From: Citreimonas sp042096055
GTDB taxonomy: Bacteria > Pseudomonadota > Alphaproteobacteria > Rhodobacterales > Rhodobacteraceae
Direction of reading: 5' to 3'
DNA length: 38,643 bases
NCBI RefSeq assembly: GCF_042096055.1
Contig: NZ_JBELMH010000023.1
Coordinates: 1-38,643 of the forward strand
Positions 24,848 to 32,260 of this stretch are shown one piece after another. The stretch's first letter is position 1, and each line of letters opens with the position of its first letter. The position numbers were made by a program, and so were the translations under genes. The notes under the pieces were generated by a model that saw nothing but the letters and a program-made list of their open reading frames with translations, searched no databases and was not told where the DNA came from.

Positions 24848-26278
24848 ATGACCGCTGACCGACCCGGCTTTACCGGCCCCGACCTGTGCCGCCTGACCGC
24901 GTGCGAGGCGCTCGACGCGCTGGCCTCGGGCCAGGTGTCGCCGCACGACCTGATCGAGGCCAGCCTCGCCCGCATCGAACAGACCGGCCCCGCGATCAAC
25001 GCCATGGTCACCACCTGCCCCGACCGCGCGCGCGAGGCAGCCAGCGCGCTGCAGCCGGGCACCCCGCTGGCCGGCCTGCCGGTCGGGATCAAGGACCTCA
25101 CGCCGGTCGCCGGGGTCCGCACCACCTGGGGCACGAAGGCCTTCGCCGATCACGTCCCCGAGGCCAGCCACCCGCTGGTCGAGCGGCTGGAAGACCGCGG
25201 CGCGATCGTCATCGGCAAGACCAACACGCCCGAGATGGGCGCCGGCGCCAACACCTTCAACGCCGTGTTCGGCGCCACCCGCAACCCGTGGGACACGCGG
25301 ATGAACGCCGGCGGCTCGTCGGGCGGCGCCGCGGCCGGCCTCGCCACGGGCGAGGTCTGGCTCAGCCACGGCTCGGACCTGGGCGGCAGCCTGCGCACGC
25401 CGGCGGCCTATTGCGGCATCGTCGGCCTGCGCCCCTCGCCCGGCGTGGCCTGGGGCGGGCCCGCGACCAATGCCTTCGACACGATGCCGGTGCAGGGCCC
25501 GATGGCGCGCAATGTCGAGGATTGCGCCCTGTTCCTCGACGCGATGGCGGGCTTCGATCCGCGCGCGCCGCTGTCCTGGCCCGCGCCCGCCACGACCTAC
25601 CGCGACGCCTGCCGGCAGGAGCCGGGCTCCGTGCGCATCGCCTTCTCGCACGATCTCGGCGGCCTCGCCCCGATCGAGCGCGACATGGAGACCGCCCTGC
25701 GCGACGCCGCGGCCCGCATCGACGCGGGCGGCCTGCCGGTCGAGGAGACGGCGCCCCCCAGCGACGGCACCGCGGACATTTTCCGCACCCTGCGCGCCTT
25801 CGGCTTCTGGACCGACGCGCGCGAAACCCCCGAGGAGGTGACGCGCCACTACAAGGCGACGCTGCGCGGCAACATCGACGAGGGCCGCGCGCTCGACGCC
25901 GACACGGTCGCTGCGGCCCAATCGGCGCGCACGCGGCTCTACGGCGCGATGGCCGGCTTCATGGCCAATTACGACGTGCTGGCCGGCCCGATCGCCGGTC
26001 TGTTTCCGCTGCCCGTCGAGGTCGAATACCCGCCCAGCGTCGCGGGCCACGAAAGCCGCGACTACCTGGACTGGCTGCGCTTCGCGATGCTGGCCACGCT
26101 CTGCGGCCTGCCCGCGCTGTCGCTCCCGGTGGGGTTCAACGCCGCTGGCATGCCCGTCGGCATGCAGCTGATCGGCCGCCCGCGCGGCGAGGCGCGCCTG
26201 CTCCAGGTCGCTCGCCGGATCGAGGAAATCCTCGCCCTCGACCTGCGCCCGATCGACCCGACCGTCACCCACGCCTGA
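24848..26278 (+). CDS. Amidase signature-family hydrolase
   Basis: A 476-residue amidase with the complete Ser-cisSer-Lys triad: Lys82 (VGIKDL), Ser157 (AGGSSGGAA) and nucleophile Ser181 (GSDLGGSLRTPAA). The rest follows the GatA/AtzF-like layout (VIGKTNTPEMGAG, GLRPSPGV, MPVQGPMARNVED, LSLPVGFNAAGMPVGMQLIG). A stand-alone enzyme of this kind without gatB/gatC neighbours is more likely catabolic than the tRNA amidotransferase subunit. AAGGTG lies just before ATG 24848. It ends the plus-strand catabolic run and converges with the acyl-CoA synthetase gene. Confidence 0.92.
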   Translation: MTADRPGFTGPDLCRLTACEALDALASGQVSPHDLIEASLARIEQTGPAINAMVTTCPDRAREAASALQPGTPLAGLPVGIKDLTPVAGVRTTWGTKAFADHVPEASHPLVERLEDRGAIVIGKTNTPEMGAGANTFNAVFGATRNPWDTRMNAGGSSGGAAAGLATGEVWLSHGSDLGGSLRTPAAYCGIVGLRPSPGVAWGGPATNAFDTMPVQGPMARNVEDCALFLDAMAGFDPRAPLSWPAPATTYRDACRQEPGSVRIAFSHDLGGLAPIERDMETALRDAAARIDAGGLPVEETAPPSDGTADIFRTLRAFGFWTDARETPEEVTRHYKATLRGNIDEGRALDADTVAAAQSARTRLYGAMAGFMANYDVLAGPIAGLFPLPVEVEYPPSVAGHESRDYLDWLRFAMLATLCGLPALSLPVGFNAAGMPVGMQLIGRPRGEARLLQVARRIEEILALDLRPIDPTVTHA

Positions 26279-26295
26279 CGCGCGGAGCGGCCCTT

Positions 26296-26370
26296 GGGTT
26301 TCTTCTCTCCGGAAATATCCCGGGGGAGCCGCCCGAACGGGCGGCGGGGGCAGAGCCCCCGCCACCGCCG
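26296..26370 (-). repeat. Rhodobacteraceae-type 3'-flanking intergenic element, copy B
   Basis: On the minus strand it reads as a GC hairpin (GGGGGC-TCT-GCCCCC), then a GCCGCCCG / CGGGCGGC hairpin, then CCCCCGGGATATTTCCGG and GAGAAGAAACCC. It matches copy A (16258-16335) almost base for base from the first hairpin through the ATATTTCCGG tail. It lies downstream of the acyl-CoA synthetase stop codon (26424) in the sense direction. Confidence 0.7.
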
Positions 26371-26423
26371 CGTATCGGGGCACGCCGCCGCCAGGCCGGC
26401 CCGCCCGTCCGGTCCGGCCCTGT

Positions 26424-28319
26424 TCAGGCGGCCTGTGCCTTGGCCGCCTTTTCCCATGGCCGGGTGAAGTCGCCCAGCACCTTGCCAATCTCGGCATCGG
26501 ACGCGCCGTTGCCCTCGACCTGCGCGACCAGACCGCGCTTCTTGTCGTCGACAACCGAGACGACCCGCGCGCCCAATCCCGCCTTCTCCAGCGCCTCGTT
26601 GTAGATCCGCGTGATCGCGTGCTTGCGCAGGTCGGGCTTGAAGATCTTGCCCACAGCGGTCTTCGGCAGTTCGGGCAGGATCGTCATGTGCTTGGGATGG
26701 GCCGCGCGTTCGTGGACATGAACCCGGCAATGCTCCAGCAGCTCCTCCTCGGTCACCTCGGCGCCGGCGACCAGCTCGACGAAGGCGCAGGGCAGCTCGC
26801 CCGCGTAGGCGTCGGGCTGGCCGATCGCGCCGGCAAAGGCCACCGCCGGATGGGTCAGCAGCGCCTCCTCGATGTCGGCGGGGTCGATGTTGTGCCCCGA
26901 GCGGATGATCAGGTCCTTCGCCCGCCCGGTGATCCACAGGTAGCCCTCGGGGTCGATCCGGCCGAGGTCGCCGGTGCGCAGGTACCTGTCGTGGTAGAAC
27001 AGGTCGGCGTTCTTGTCGTCCTCGGTATAGGTGTGACCGGCATAGACGCCCGGGTTCGACACGCAGATCTCGCCGACCTGGTCGATGGCGCATTCCACCG
27101 GCGCGCCGTCCGTCAGCTTCATGATCTTGACGTCGGTATAGGGGAACGGGATGCCGATGCTGCCCACCTTCTTGACGCCGTCGACCGGGTTCACCGACAC
27201 GAGGCAGGTCGCCTCGGTCAGCCCGTAGCCCTCGCAGATGGTGACGCCACAGGCCTGCTCGAACCGCTTGAACAGCTCAAGCGGCATCGGGGCCGAGCCC
27301 GAGAACGCCGTCTTGACGCTGCTGATGTCGGCATCGACCTTGCGCTGCATCAGCGCCGAGACCGCCGTCGGCACGGTGATCACGAAGGTGATCTTCCAGC
27401 GCTCGCACAGCTTCCAGAAATTGTCGAACACGCCGTCGCCGCGATAGCCCGCCGGCGTCGGGAACACGACCTGCGCGCCCGAGCACACGGCGGCCATCAG
27501 GATCACGTGGCAGGCGAACACGTGGAACAGCGGCAGCGGGCACATGATCACGTCGTTCTCGTCGAACAGCAGCCGCGCACCCAGCCAGCCGTTGTAGATC
27601 ATGCCGGAATACTTGTGCTGCGCGACCTTGGGCATGCCCGTGGTCCCGCCAGTGTGGAAATACGCCGCGACGCGGTCGCCGGTGCTATCGGCGAATTGCA
27701 GGTCGCGCGGCTGCTTGGCCACTTCCCGGGCGAAGTCCTTCACGTCGGCATGGCTGCCGCCCTTCAGCTTGGGCCGGATCAGCGGCACGATCCACGATTT
27801 CGGCGGCGTCAGGTAGCGGTTGAGGTCGACCTGCAGGATCGTGTGCACGCCGGGCGCGTGGCGCACGGCCTCCTCGACCTTCTGCGGCACGTCGGTCTTG
27901 GGGAACGGCTTCAGCGTCACCACGACCTTGGCCTTCGTCTCGCGCAGGATCGAGGCGATCTGCTCGGGCTCGAGCAGCGGGTTGACCGGGTTGACGATGC
28001 CCGCGACCGCGCCGCCCAACAGCGTGGTGATCGTCTCGTTGGCGTTGGGCAGCACATAGGCCACCACGTCGTCCTCGCCGATCCCGAGCGAGCGGAACAG
28101 GTTCGCCGCCTGCGCCGTCTGCGCGCGCAGCTCGGTCCAGCTCAGCGTCTCGGCCTTGTCCTTGGGGCCCGACAGCAGCTGGTAGCTCATCGCCGGCCGG
28201 TCGGGGAAGGCGTCGGCGGTCCGGCACAGCTGCTGCCAGAGCGTCGTGGGCACGTCGCGCCCTTCCCAAGGACCTTCGGCCTCGATCGCGTCGCGATCGG
28301 CCTTACCCGCGTAGGTCAT
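26424..28319 (-). CDS. Acyl-CoA synthetase (AMP-binding family)
   Basis: A 631-residue ANL-superfamily ligase that activates a carboxylic acid through acyl-AMP to acyl-CoA. Motifs: the phosphate-binding loop HTGGTTGMPK (222-231), the adenine-binding EGYGLTEAT, RTGDLGRIDPEGYLWITGRA with the hinge Asp/Lys, and the C-terminal catalytic lysine region PKTAVGKIFKPDLR. The segment TPPKSWIVPLIRPKLKGGSH (171-190) is specific to this subfamily; the acid is unknown, perhaps a medium- or long-chain fatty acid. ATG 28319 has AGGAG upstream, and the open frame upstream of it is only read-through. It follows the ABC exporter gene by 116 nt on the same strand. Confidence 0.92.
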   Translation of the reverse strand: MTYAGKADRDAIEAEGPWEGRDVPTTLWQQLCRTADAFPDRPAMSYQLLSGPKDKAETLSWTELRAQTAQAANLFRSLGIGEDDVVAYVLPNANETITTLLGGAVAGIVNPVNPLLEPEQIASILRETKAKVVVTLKPFPKTDVPQKVEEAVRHAPGVHTILQVDLNRYLTPPKSWIVPLIRPKLKGGSHADVKDFAREVAKQPRDLQFADSTGDRVAAYFHTGGTTGMPKVAQHKYSGMIYNGWLGARLLFDENDVIMCPLPLFHVFACHVILMAAVCSGAQVVFPTPAGYRGDGVFDNFWKLCERWKITFVITVPTAVSALMQRKVDADISSVKTAFSGSAPMPLELFKRFEQACGVTICEGYGLTEATCLVSVNPVDGVKKVGSIGIPFPYTDVKIMKLTDGAPVECAIDQVGEICVSNPGVYAGHTYTEDDKNADLFYHDRYLRTGDLGRIDPEGYLWITGRAKDLIIRSGHNIDPADIEEALLTHPAVAFAGAIGQPDAYAGELPCAFVELVAGAEVTEEELLEHCRVHVHERAAHPKHMTILPELPKTAVGKIFKPDLRKHAITRIYNEALEKAGLGARVVSVVDDKKRGLVAQVEGNGASDAEIGKVLGDFTRPWEKAAKAQAA

Positions 28320-28435
28320 GTCCGGTTCTCCTCCCGAATGACGGTGTTTTTTTGCGGCATTGTGCGAACAAGGCCCCCGTCGCGCAAGGGACGGCGACGC
28401 AAGGGAAACGGCGACTGACGCAGCGTAGCGGCGGG

Positions 28436-30235
28436 CTATTCGGCCGCGATCCCGTCGGTGAATTGCAGCCGCGCGAGGCGCGCATAAAGCCCGTCCTGCT
28501 CGACCAGCCGGTCGTGCGAGCCGCTGGCCACGATCCGGCCGCCGTCCATCACCACGATGCGGTCGGCCTTCTTCACCGTCGCCAGCCGGTGCGCCACGAT
28601 GATCGTCGTCCGCCCCTGCGCCAGCCGGTCCACGGCGGTCTGCACCGCGCGCTCGCTTTCGGCGTCGAGCGCGCTCGTCGCCTCGTCCAGCAGCAGCACC
28701 GGCGCGTCGCGCAGGATCGCGCGGGCGATGGCGATGCGCTGCTTCTGGCCGCCCGACAGCATCACGCCGCGCTCGCCCAGATAGGTGTCGTAGCCGTCGG
28801 GCAGCGCCGTGACGAAATCGTGCGCCGCGGCGGCGCGCGCGGCGGCCTCGACCTCGTCCATCGTGGCGCCGGGGCGGCCGAAGCGGATGTTGTCGGCGGC
28901 CGAGGCGGCGAAGATCATCGGGTCCTGCGGCACCAGCGCCATGTGGCGTCGGAACTCGGGCCGCGCCATATCGCGCAGGTCCACGCCGTCCAGCCGGATC
29001 GCGCCCTGCTGGGGGTCGTAGAAGCGCTGCAGCAGCTGCACGATCGTCGTCTTGCCCGCCCCCGAAGGCCCAACCAGCGCCACCGTCTCGCCCGGTTTCA
29101 CCACCAGGTCGACCGCGTCCAGCGCCGGCGCATCGGGCCGCGCGGGATAGGTGAACGACACCTTGTCGAAGACAATCTCGCCGCGCACCGGCTCGGGCAG
29201 CGGCTGCGGCGAGTCGGGATCGCGCACCGCGTCGGTGGCGTGCAGCAACTCGATCAGCCGCTCGGTCGCGCCCGCGGCGCGCTGCAGTTCGCCGAAGATT
29301 TCGGACAGCGCGGCGACCGCGCCCGCCACCATGACGGAATAGATCACGAACTGGATCAGCGTCCCGGCCGACAACGCGCCCGCGCGTACGTCCCAGGCGC
29401 CGATCCACAGCACGCCGACGATCCCGGTGAACACCAGGAAGATCACGATCGCCGTCATCGCCGCGCGCGTGGTGATCCGCTTGCGGGCCGAGGTGAAGCT
29501 GCGCTCGGTGACGTCGGCGAAGGTGCCGCGCGTGGCCGCCTCGTGCGTGTAGGCCTGCACCGTCTGCACAGCGCCCAGCGCCTCGGACGCGTTGCCCGAG
29601 GATTGCGCGATCCAGTCCTGGTTCTCGCGGCTCAGCACCCGCAGGCGACGGCCCAGCACGATGATCGGCACCAGCACCGCCGGCACGATCAGCAGCACCA
29701 GCCCCGTCAGCTTGGGCGAGGTCGCCAGCATCAGCACCAGCCCGCCGGCGAACAGCAGCACGTTGCGCAGCGCGATCGACACCGACGAGCCCACGACCGA
29801 CAGGATCAGCGTCGTGTCGGTGGTGATCCGGCTCAGCACCTCGCCAGTCATGATGCGTTCGTAGAAGGCGGGCGACAGGCCGATCACCCGGTCGAACACC
29901 GCCTTGCGGATGTCGGCCACCACCCGCTCGCCCAGCCGCGTGACCAGCGCGTAGCGCAGCGCCGTGCCGATCGCCAGAAGCGCGGCGATCCCGAGGGCCG
30001 CGGCAAAGTAGCGGTCCAGCAGCGTGCCGTCGGCGGCGTTGAAGTTGTCGACCACCCGGCGCACCGCCAGCGGCAGCACCAGCGCCACCGCCGCCGTCAC
30101 CACCAGCGCCGACAGCGCGGCGGCCATCAGGCCCTTGTACGGGCGCATGAACGGCCATAGCGCGGCCAGCGAGCTCAGCTTGCGCGACTTCTGGCGGTCG
30201 TCGTCGGCGGTGTTGGCGGTGGTTCCGCGGGCCAT
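28436..30235 (-). CDS. ABC exporter, fused membrane and ATPase domains (MsbA/ABCB type)
   Basis: A 599-residue half-transporter that would work as a homodimer in the inner membrane. It has six membrane helices (about 35-325) with the coupling segments typical of MsbA/LmrA-like proteins. The ATPase has Walker A GPSGAGKT (389-396), signature LSGGQ (493-497), Walker B VLLLDE (513-518), the D-loop SALD and switch His in VAHRLATVKKADR. The substrate is unknown; lipids, lipid-linked sugars or drugs are usual. I chose ATG 30235 with GGGAGGGGAC upstream over a longer frame; a TTGACG promoter lies just before it. Confidence 0.92.
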   Translation of the reverse strand: MARGTTANTADDDRQKSRKLSSLAALWPFMRPYKGLMAAALSALVVTAAVALVLPLAVRRVVDNFNAADGTLLDRYFAAALGIAALLAIGTALRYALVTRLGERVVADIRKAVFDRVIGLSPAFYERIMTGEVLSRITTDTTLILSVVGSSVSIALRNVLLFAGGLVLMLATSPKLTGLVLLIVPAVLVPIIVLGRRLRVLSRENQDWIAQSSGNASEALGAVQTVQAYTHEAATRGTFADVTERSFTSARKRITTRAAMTAIVIFLVFTGIVGVLWIGAWDVRAGALSAGTLIQFVIYSVMVAGAVAALSEIFGELQRAAGATERLIELLHATDAVRDPDSPQPLPEPVRGEIVFDKVSFTYPARPDAPALDAVDLVVKPGETVALVGPSGAGKTTIVQLLQRFYDPQQGAIRLDGVDLRDMARPEFRRHMALVPQDPMIFAASAADNIRFGRPGATMDEVEAAARAAAAHDFVTALPDGYDTYLGERGVMLSGGQKQRIAIARAILRDAPVLLLDEATSALDAESERAVQTAVDRLAQGRTTIIVAHRLATVKKADRIVVMDGGRIVASGSHDRLVEQDGLYARLARLQFTDGIAAE

Positions 30236-30257
30236 GTCCCCTCCCAGGTGTTTGGGC

Positions 30258-30286
30258 GGTTGTGCCACGTGGACAGGGGACGTCAA
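30258..30286 (-). promoter_or_regulatory. Candidate promoter of the ABC exporter gene
   Basis: TTGACG (30286-30281), a 17-nt spacer and ACAACC (30263-30258) on the minus strand. The -35 is good and the -10 weak. A start near 30251 would leave a short leader containing the GGGAGG site. Confidence 0.45.
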
Positions 30287-30342
30287 GCGCCGCGTTGCCG
30301 CGCCCGCGGTTCCGGGGCTGCTGCGAACGCGGATGTGGGGGG

Positions 30343-30416
30343 TGGAGCGGGCAGCGGGAATCGAACCCGCACCAAGAGCTTGGAAGGCTCGTGTGATACC
30401 ATTTCACCATGCCCGC
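30343..30416 (-). tRNA. tRNA-Gly (anticodon TCC), CCA encoded
   Basis: The minus-strand sequence folds as a standard cloverleaf. Acceptor GCGGGCA (30416-30410) pairs with TGCCCGC (30353-30347); the D arm is GTGAAATGGTATCAC; the anticodon arm is CGAGC-CTTCCAA-GCTCT with anticodon TCC; and the T loop TTCGATTC is flanked by GCGGG and CCCGC. U73 is followed by an encoded CCA (30345-30343). It reads GGA and possibly GGG. It stands alone between the SRAP gene and the ABC exporter gene, with no integrase or att-like duplication nearby. Confidence 0.97.
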
Positions 30417-30426
30417 GCTGATCGGA

Positions 30427-30455
30427 GAGGTATGCCAAGCGCCCCGCGCCGTCAA
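30427..30455 (-). promoter_or_regulatory. Candidate tRNA-Gly promoter
   Basis: TTGACG (30455-30450), a 17-nt spacer and TACCTC (30432-30427), with a start expected about 30420, four bases ahead of the mature tRNA 5' end. It lies between the SRAP stop codon and the tRNA. Confidence 0.55.
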
Positions 30456-30473
30456 GCGGGGGGACAGCCCGCG

Positions 30474-31139
30474 CTAGGCGCTGTTGGGCGCGATCAGGTC
30501 CGGCCCCGCGGCGCGGTTCGAGTTTACCGCACTCCCCACCCGGTGCAGCACCAGCGAGCCTTCGGGCGCCGGGCGCATCAGCGTCGCGGCCCCGTGCCCG
30601 GCCTCTCCCAGCCACTTGGCCCACTCCGCGCGCGCCACGATCACCGGCATCCGGTGGTGGATCGCCGTGATCTCGCCCGCCGCGGCGCAGGTGACGATGG
30701 TGCAGGTGCGCAGCGTCTCGCCGTCGCGGGTCCAGTCCTGCCACAACCCGGCGAAAGCCAGCGGTTCGCCGTCCTTCGCCTGGATGTACCAGGGCAGCCG
30801 CGCGCCGGTTTCGTCCTTGGTCCATTCGTAGAACCCCGAGGCCGGGATCAGGCAGCGCCGCGCGCGGGCGGCCTCGCGGAAGGCCGGCTTTTCGGCCACC
30901 GTCTCGGCGCGGGCGTTGAACAGCGGCGGGCCGTCGTTCGGCGCCTTGTACCAGCGCGGGACCAGCCCCCAGCGCATCGCCACCAGCCGCCGCGCGCCGT
31001 CCTCGGCGCGGATCACGTGCACCGGGTCGGTGGGGCAGACGTTGTAGTTGGGCACGTCGGGCAGGTCGTTGTCGGGCCGCGCCTCGAACAGCTGCGCCAT
31101 CGCATCGGGCGGCAGCGTGATCGCGAAGCGCCCGCACAT
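30474..31139 (-). CDS. SRAP-family DNA-protein crosslinking protein (YedK/HMCES-like)
   Basis: Members form a stable thiazolidine crosslink to abasic sites in single-stranded DNA and so shield them from error-prone repair. The 221-residue protein has the whole active site: Cys2 (MCGRF, which requires Met1 removal), Asn75 (NARAET), Glu105 (SGFYEW) and His161 (HHRMP), at almost the same numbers as E. coli YedK. RWGLVPRWYK and RCLIPASGFYEW are family signatures. The ATG shares its A with the methyltransferase stop (TGATG, 31141-31137), so the start is certain and the gene is coupled to the methyltransferase. I see no LexA box before either gene, despite the family's SOS-associated name. Confidence 0.93.
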   Translation of the reverse strand: MCGRFAITLPPDAMAQLFEARPDNDLPDVPNYNVCPTDPVHVIRAEDGARRLVAMRWGLVPRWYKAPNDGPPLFNARAETVAEKPAFREAARARRCLIPASGFYEWTKDETGARLPWYIQAKDGEPLAFAGLWQDWTRDGETLRTCTIVTCAAAGEITAIHHRMPVIVARAEWAKWLGEAGHGAATLMRPAPEGSLVLHRVGSAVNSNRAAGPDLIAPNSA

Positions 31140-32131
31140 CAGCGCCGCCCGCCCGCGCCGAGGCCCGAGTAGACCAGCAGCCCCCAGTCGACCAGCTCGC
31201 GCTCGGCCTTGGCCCAGGTGCCGCCGAACGCGATCGGGTCGAGGCCCGCGCCTTCCGCGATCGCCGACAGCGGCCGCTTTCCGTCGATCGCGGCGATCAG
31301 CGGGGCGGCGGCCNNNNNNNNNNNNNNNNNNNNNNNNNNNNNNNNNNNNNNNNNNNNNNNNNNNNNNNNNNNNNNNNNNNNNNNNNNNNNNNNNNNNNNN
31401 NNNNNNNNNNNNNCCAGCGTCTCCAGCAGCTCGCCCACCGCATAGGCCCGGTCCTGCCCGTGCAGCAGCAGGTCGTAGAACCCCGCGTCCGACGCCTCGT
31501 GATCGCCGAGGTTGCGGTTGGCCCGGAACGGATGCCCCTCGGGCAGGGCTGCGACGATGGCGCGGGCCTTTTGCAGCCGTGCCTCGGGCGGCAACCCGTC
31601 GAACAGCGCGCCGAACGCTTCCTGCAGCGGATAAACCCCGCTGCGGCCGTAGGGCGCGTAGACCATGAAGCCCATGCCCCCGCCCTCGGCCAGCGCGGCG
31701 CGCAGCGCGCGGAACCCGTCCTCGGGCTGCGGCAGGTGGTGCAGCACGCCGCAGCAATCGATGTAGTCGAACGGCCCCATGTCAGCCGCGTCGAGTAGCG
31801 AACCGGTGTGGAACCGGATGCCCGTCAGCCCGCGCGCCTGCGCCCGCGCCTCGGCCACCGCGCGGGCCTGCGTTGAGAGGTCGACATAGGTGATCGCGTG
31901 CTCGACGCCCGCGCTGGTCAGCACCTGCGCCAGCTGGATCAGCCCGTCGCCGGTGCCGCCGCCCGCCACCAGCGCGCGGAACGGACGGCTCCAGTCGCGC
32001 CGCCCGCCGAACAGCCAGTGGTCGATCTCCCACGGATGCGAGGGCGAGCCGACGATCAGCCGCTTGGCCTCGTCCGCGGGATCGCGTTCGGGATAGGGAA
32101 AGGCTTCGTACTGCTCGGTGACGCTGACCAT
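31139..32131 (-). CDS. Class I SAM-dependent methyltransferase, interrupted by an assembly gap
   Basis: The N-terminal part MVSVTEQYEAFPYPERDPAD leads into a Rossmann domain with SAM motif I VAGGGTGDGLIQLAQ (about 68-82), a motif II acid in TYVDLSTQA and FDYIDCCGVLHHLPQPEDGF as motif IV/post-IV. A further domain (FYDLLLHGQDRAYAVGELLE, then after the N-run AAAPLIAAIDGKRPLSAIAEG) follows. The substrate is unknown; small molecules, tRNA and protein are all possible. Exactly 100 N replace part of the second domain. Both sides stay in the same frame across 100 bases, so the true gap may be close to that length modulo 3, or this is chance. ATG 32131 is preferred over an upstream in-frame GTG. It overlaps the SRAP start by one base. 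Confidence 0.82.
   Translation of the reverse strand: MVSVTEQYEAFPYPERDPADEAKRLIVGSPSHPWEIDHWLFGGRRDWSRPFRALVAGGGTGDGLIQLAQVLTSAGVEHAITYVDLSTQARAVAEARAQARGLTGIRFHTGSLLDAADMGPFDYIDCCGVLHHLPQPEDGFRALRAALAEGGGMGFMVYAPYGRSGVYPLQEAFGALFDGLPPEARLQKARAIVAALPEGHPFRANRNLGDHEASDAGFYDLLLHGQDRAYAVGELLETLXXXXXXXXXXXXXXXXXXXXXXXXXXXXXXXXXXAAAPLIAAIDGKRPLSAIAEGAGLDPIAFGGTWAKAERELVDWGLLVYSGLGAGGRR
31314..31413. other. Assembly gap, 100 N
   Basis: A run of exactly 100 undetermined bases inside the methyltransferase gene. The round number is typical of a scaffold placeholder, so the true length is unknown. Part of the protein's C-terminal domain is missing from view. Confidence 0.99.
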
Positions 32132-32193
32132 CGTCCGCCCGTGATTGACCGGGGGCCTTGATGCCACGGCGCGCGCGCCGCGCCAAGCGCACC

Positions 32194-32245
32194 CGAAAAC
32201 GAAACGGGGCCGGCGCGGCGCCCGAAGACGCCCGCACCGGCCCCG
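32194..32245 (-). terminator. Rho-independent terminator of the 5'-nucleotidase gene
   Basis: On the minus strand a long GC stem (CCGGCCCC / GGGGCCGG outer arms at 32237-32244 and 32206-32213, with a further inner stem) is followed by GTTTCGTTTTCGGG. It begins about 16 nt after the stop codon at 32261 and ends before the methyltransferase start. Confidence 0.8.
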
Positions 32246-32260
32246 CCCAAGTCGCTTGCC

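Noticed and set aside
28344..28352. T-run as a plus-strand terminator
   Set aside because: No GC hairpin precedes it, and no plus-strand gene lies upstream of it in this region.
30343..30416. tRNA-Gly as an integration site for a mobile element
   Set aside because: No integrase, no duplicated tRNA 3' end and no change in gene content or composition around it.
28320..30455. N-terminal extension of the acyl-CoA synthetase frame to 1343 codons
   Set aside because: The extension lies over the ABC exporter gene and the tRNA, has no similarity, and the ATG at 28319 has a good AGGAG site and a family-typical N-terminus.
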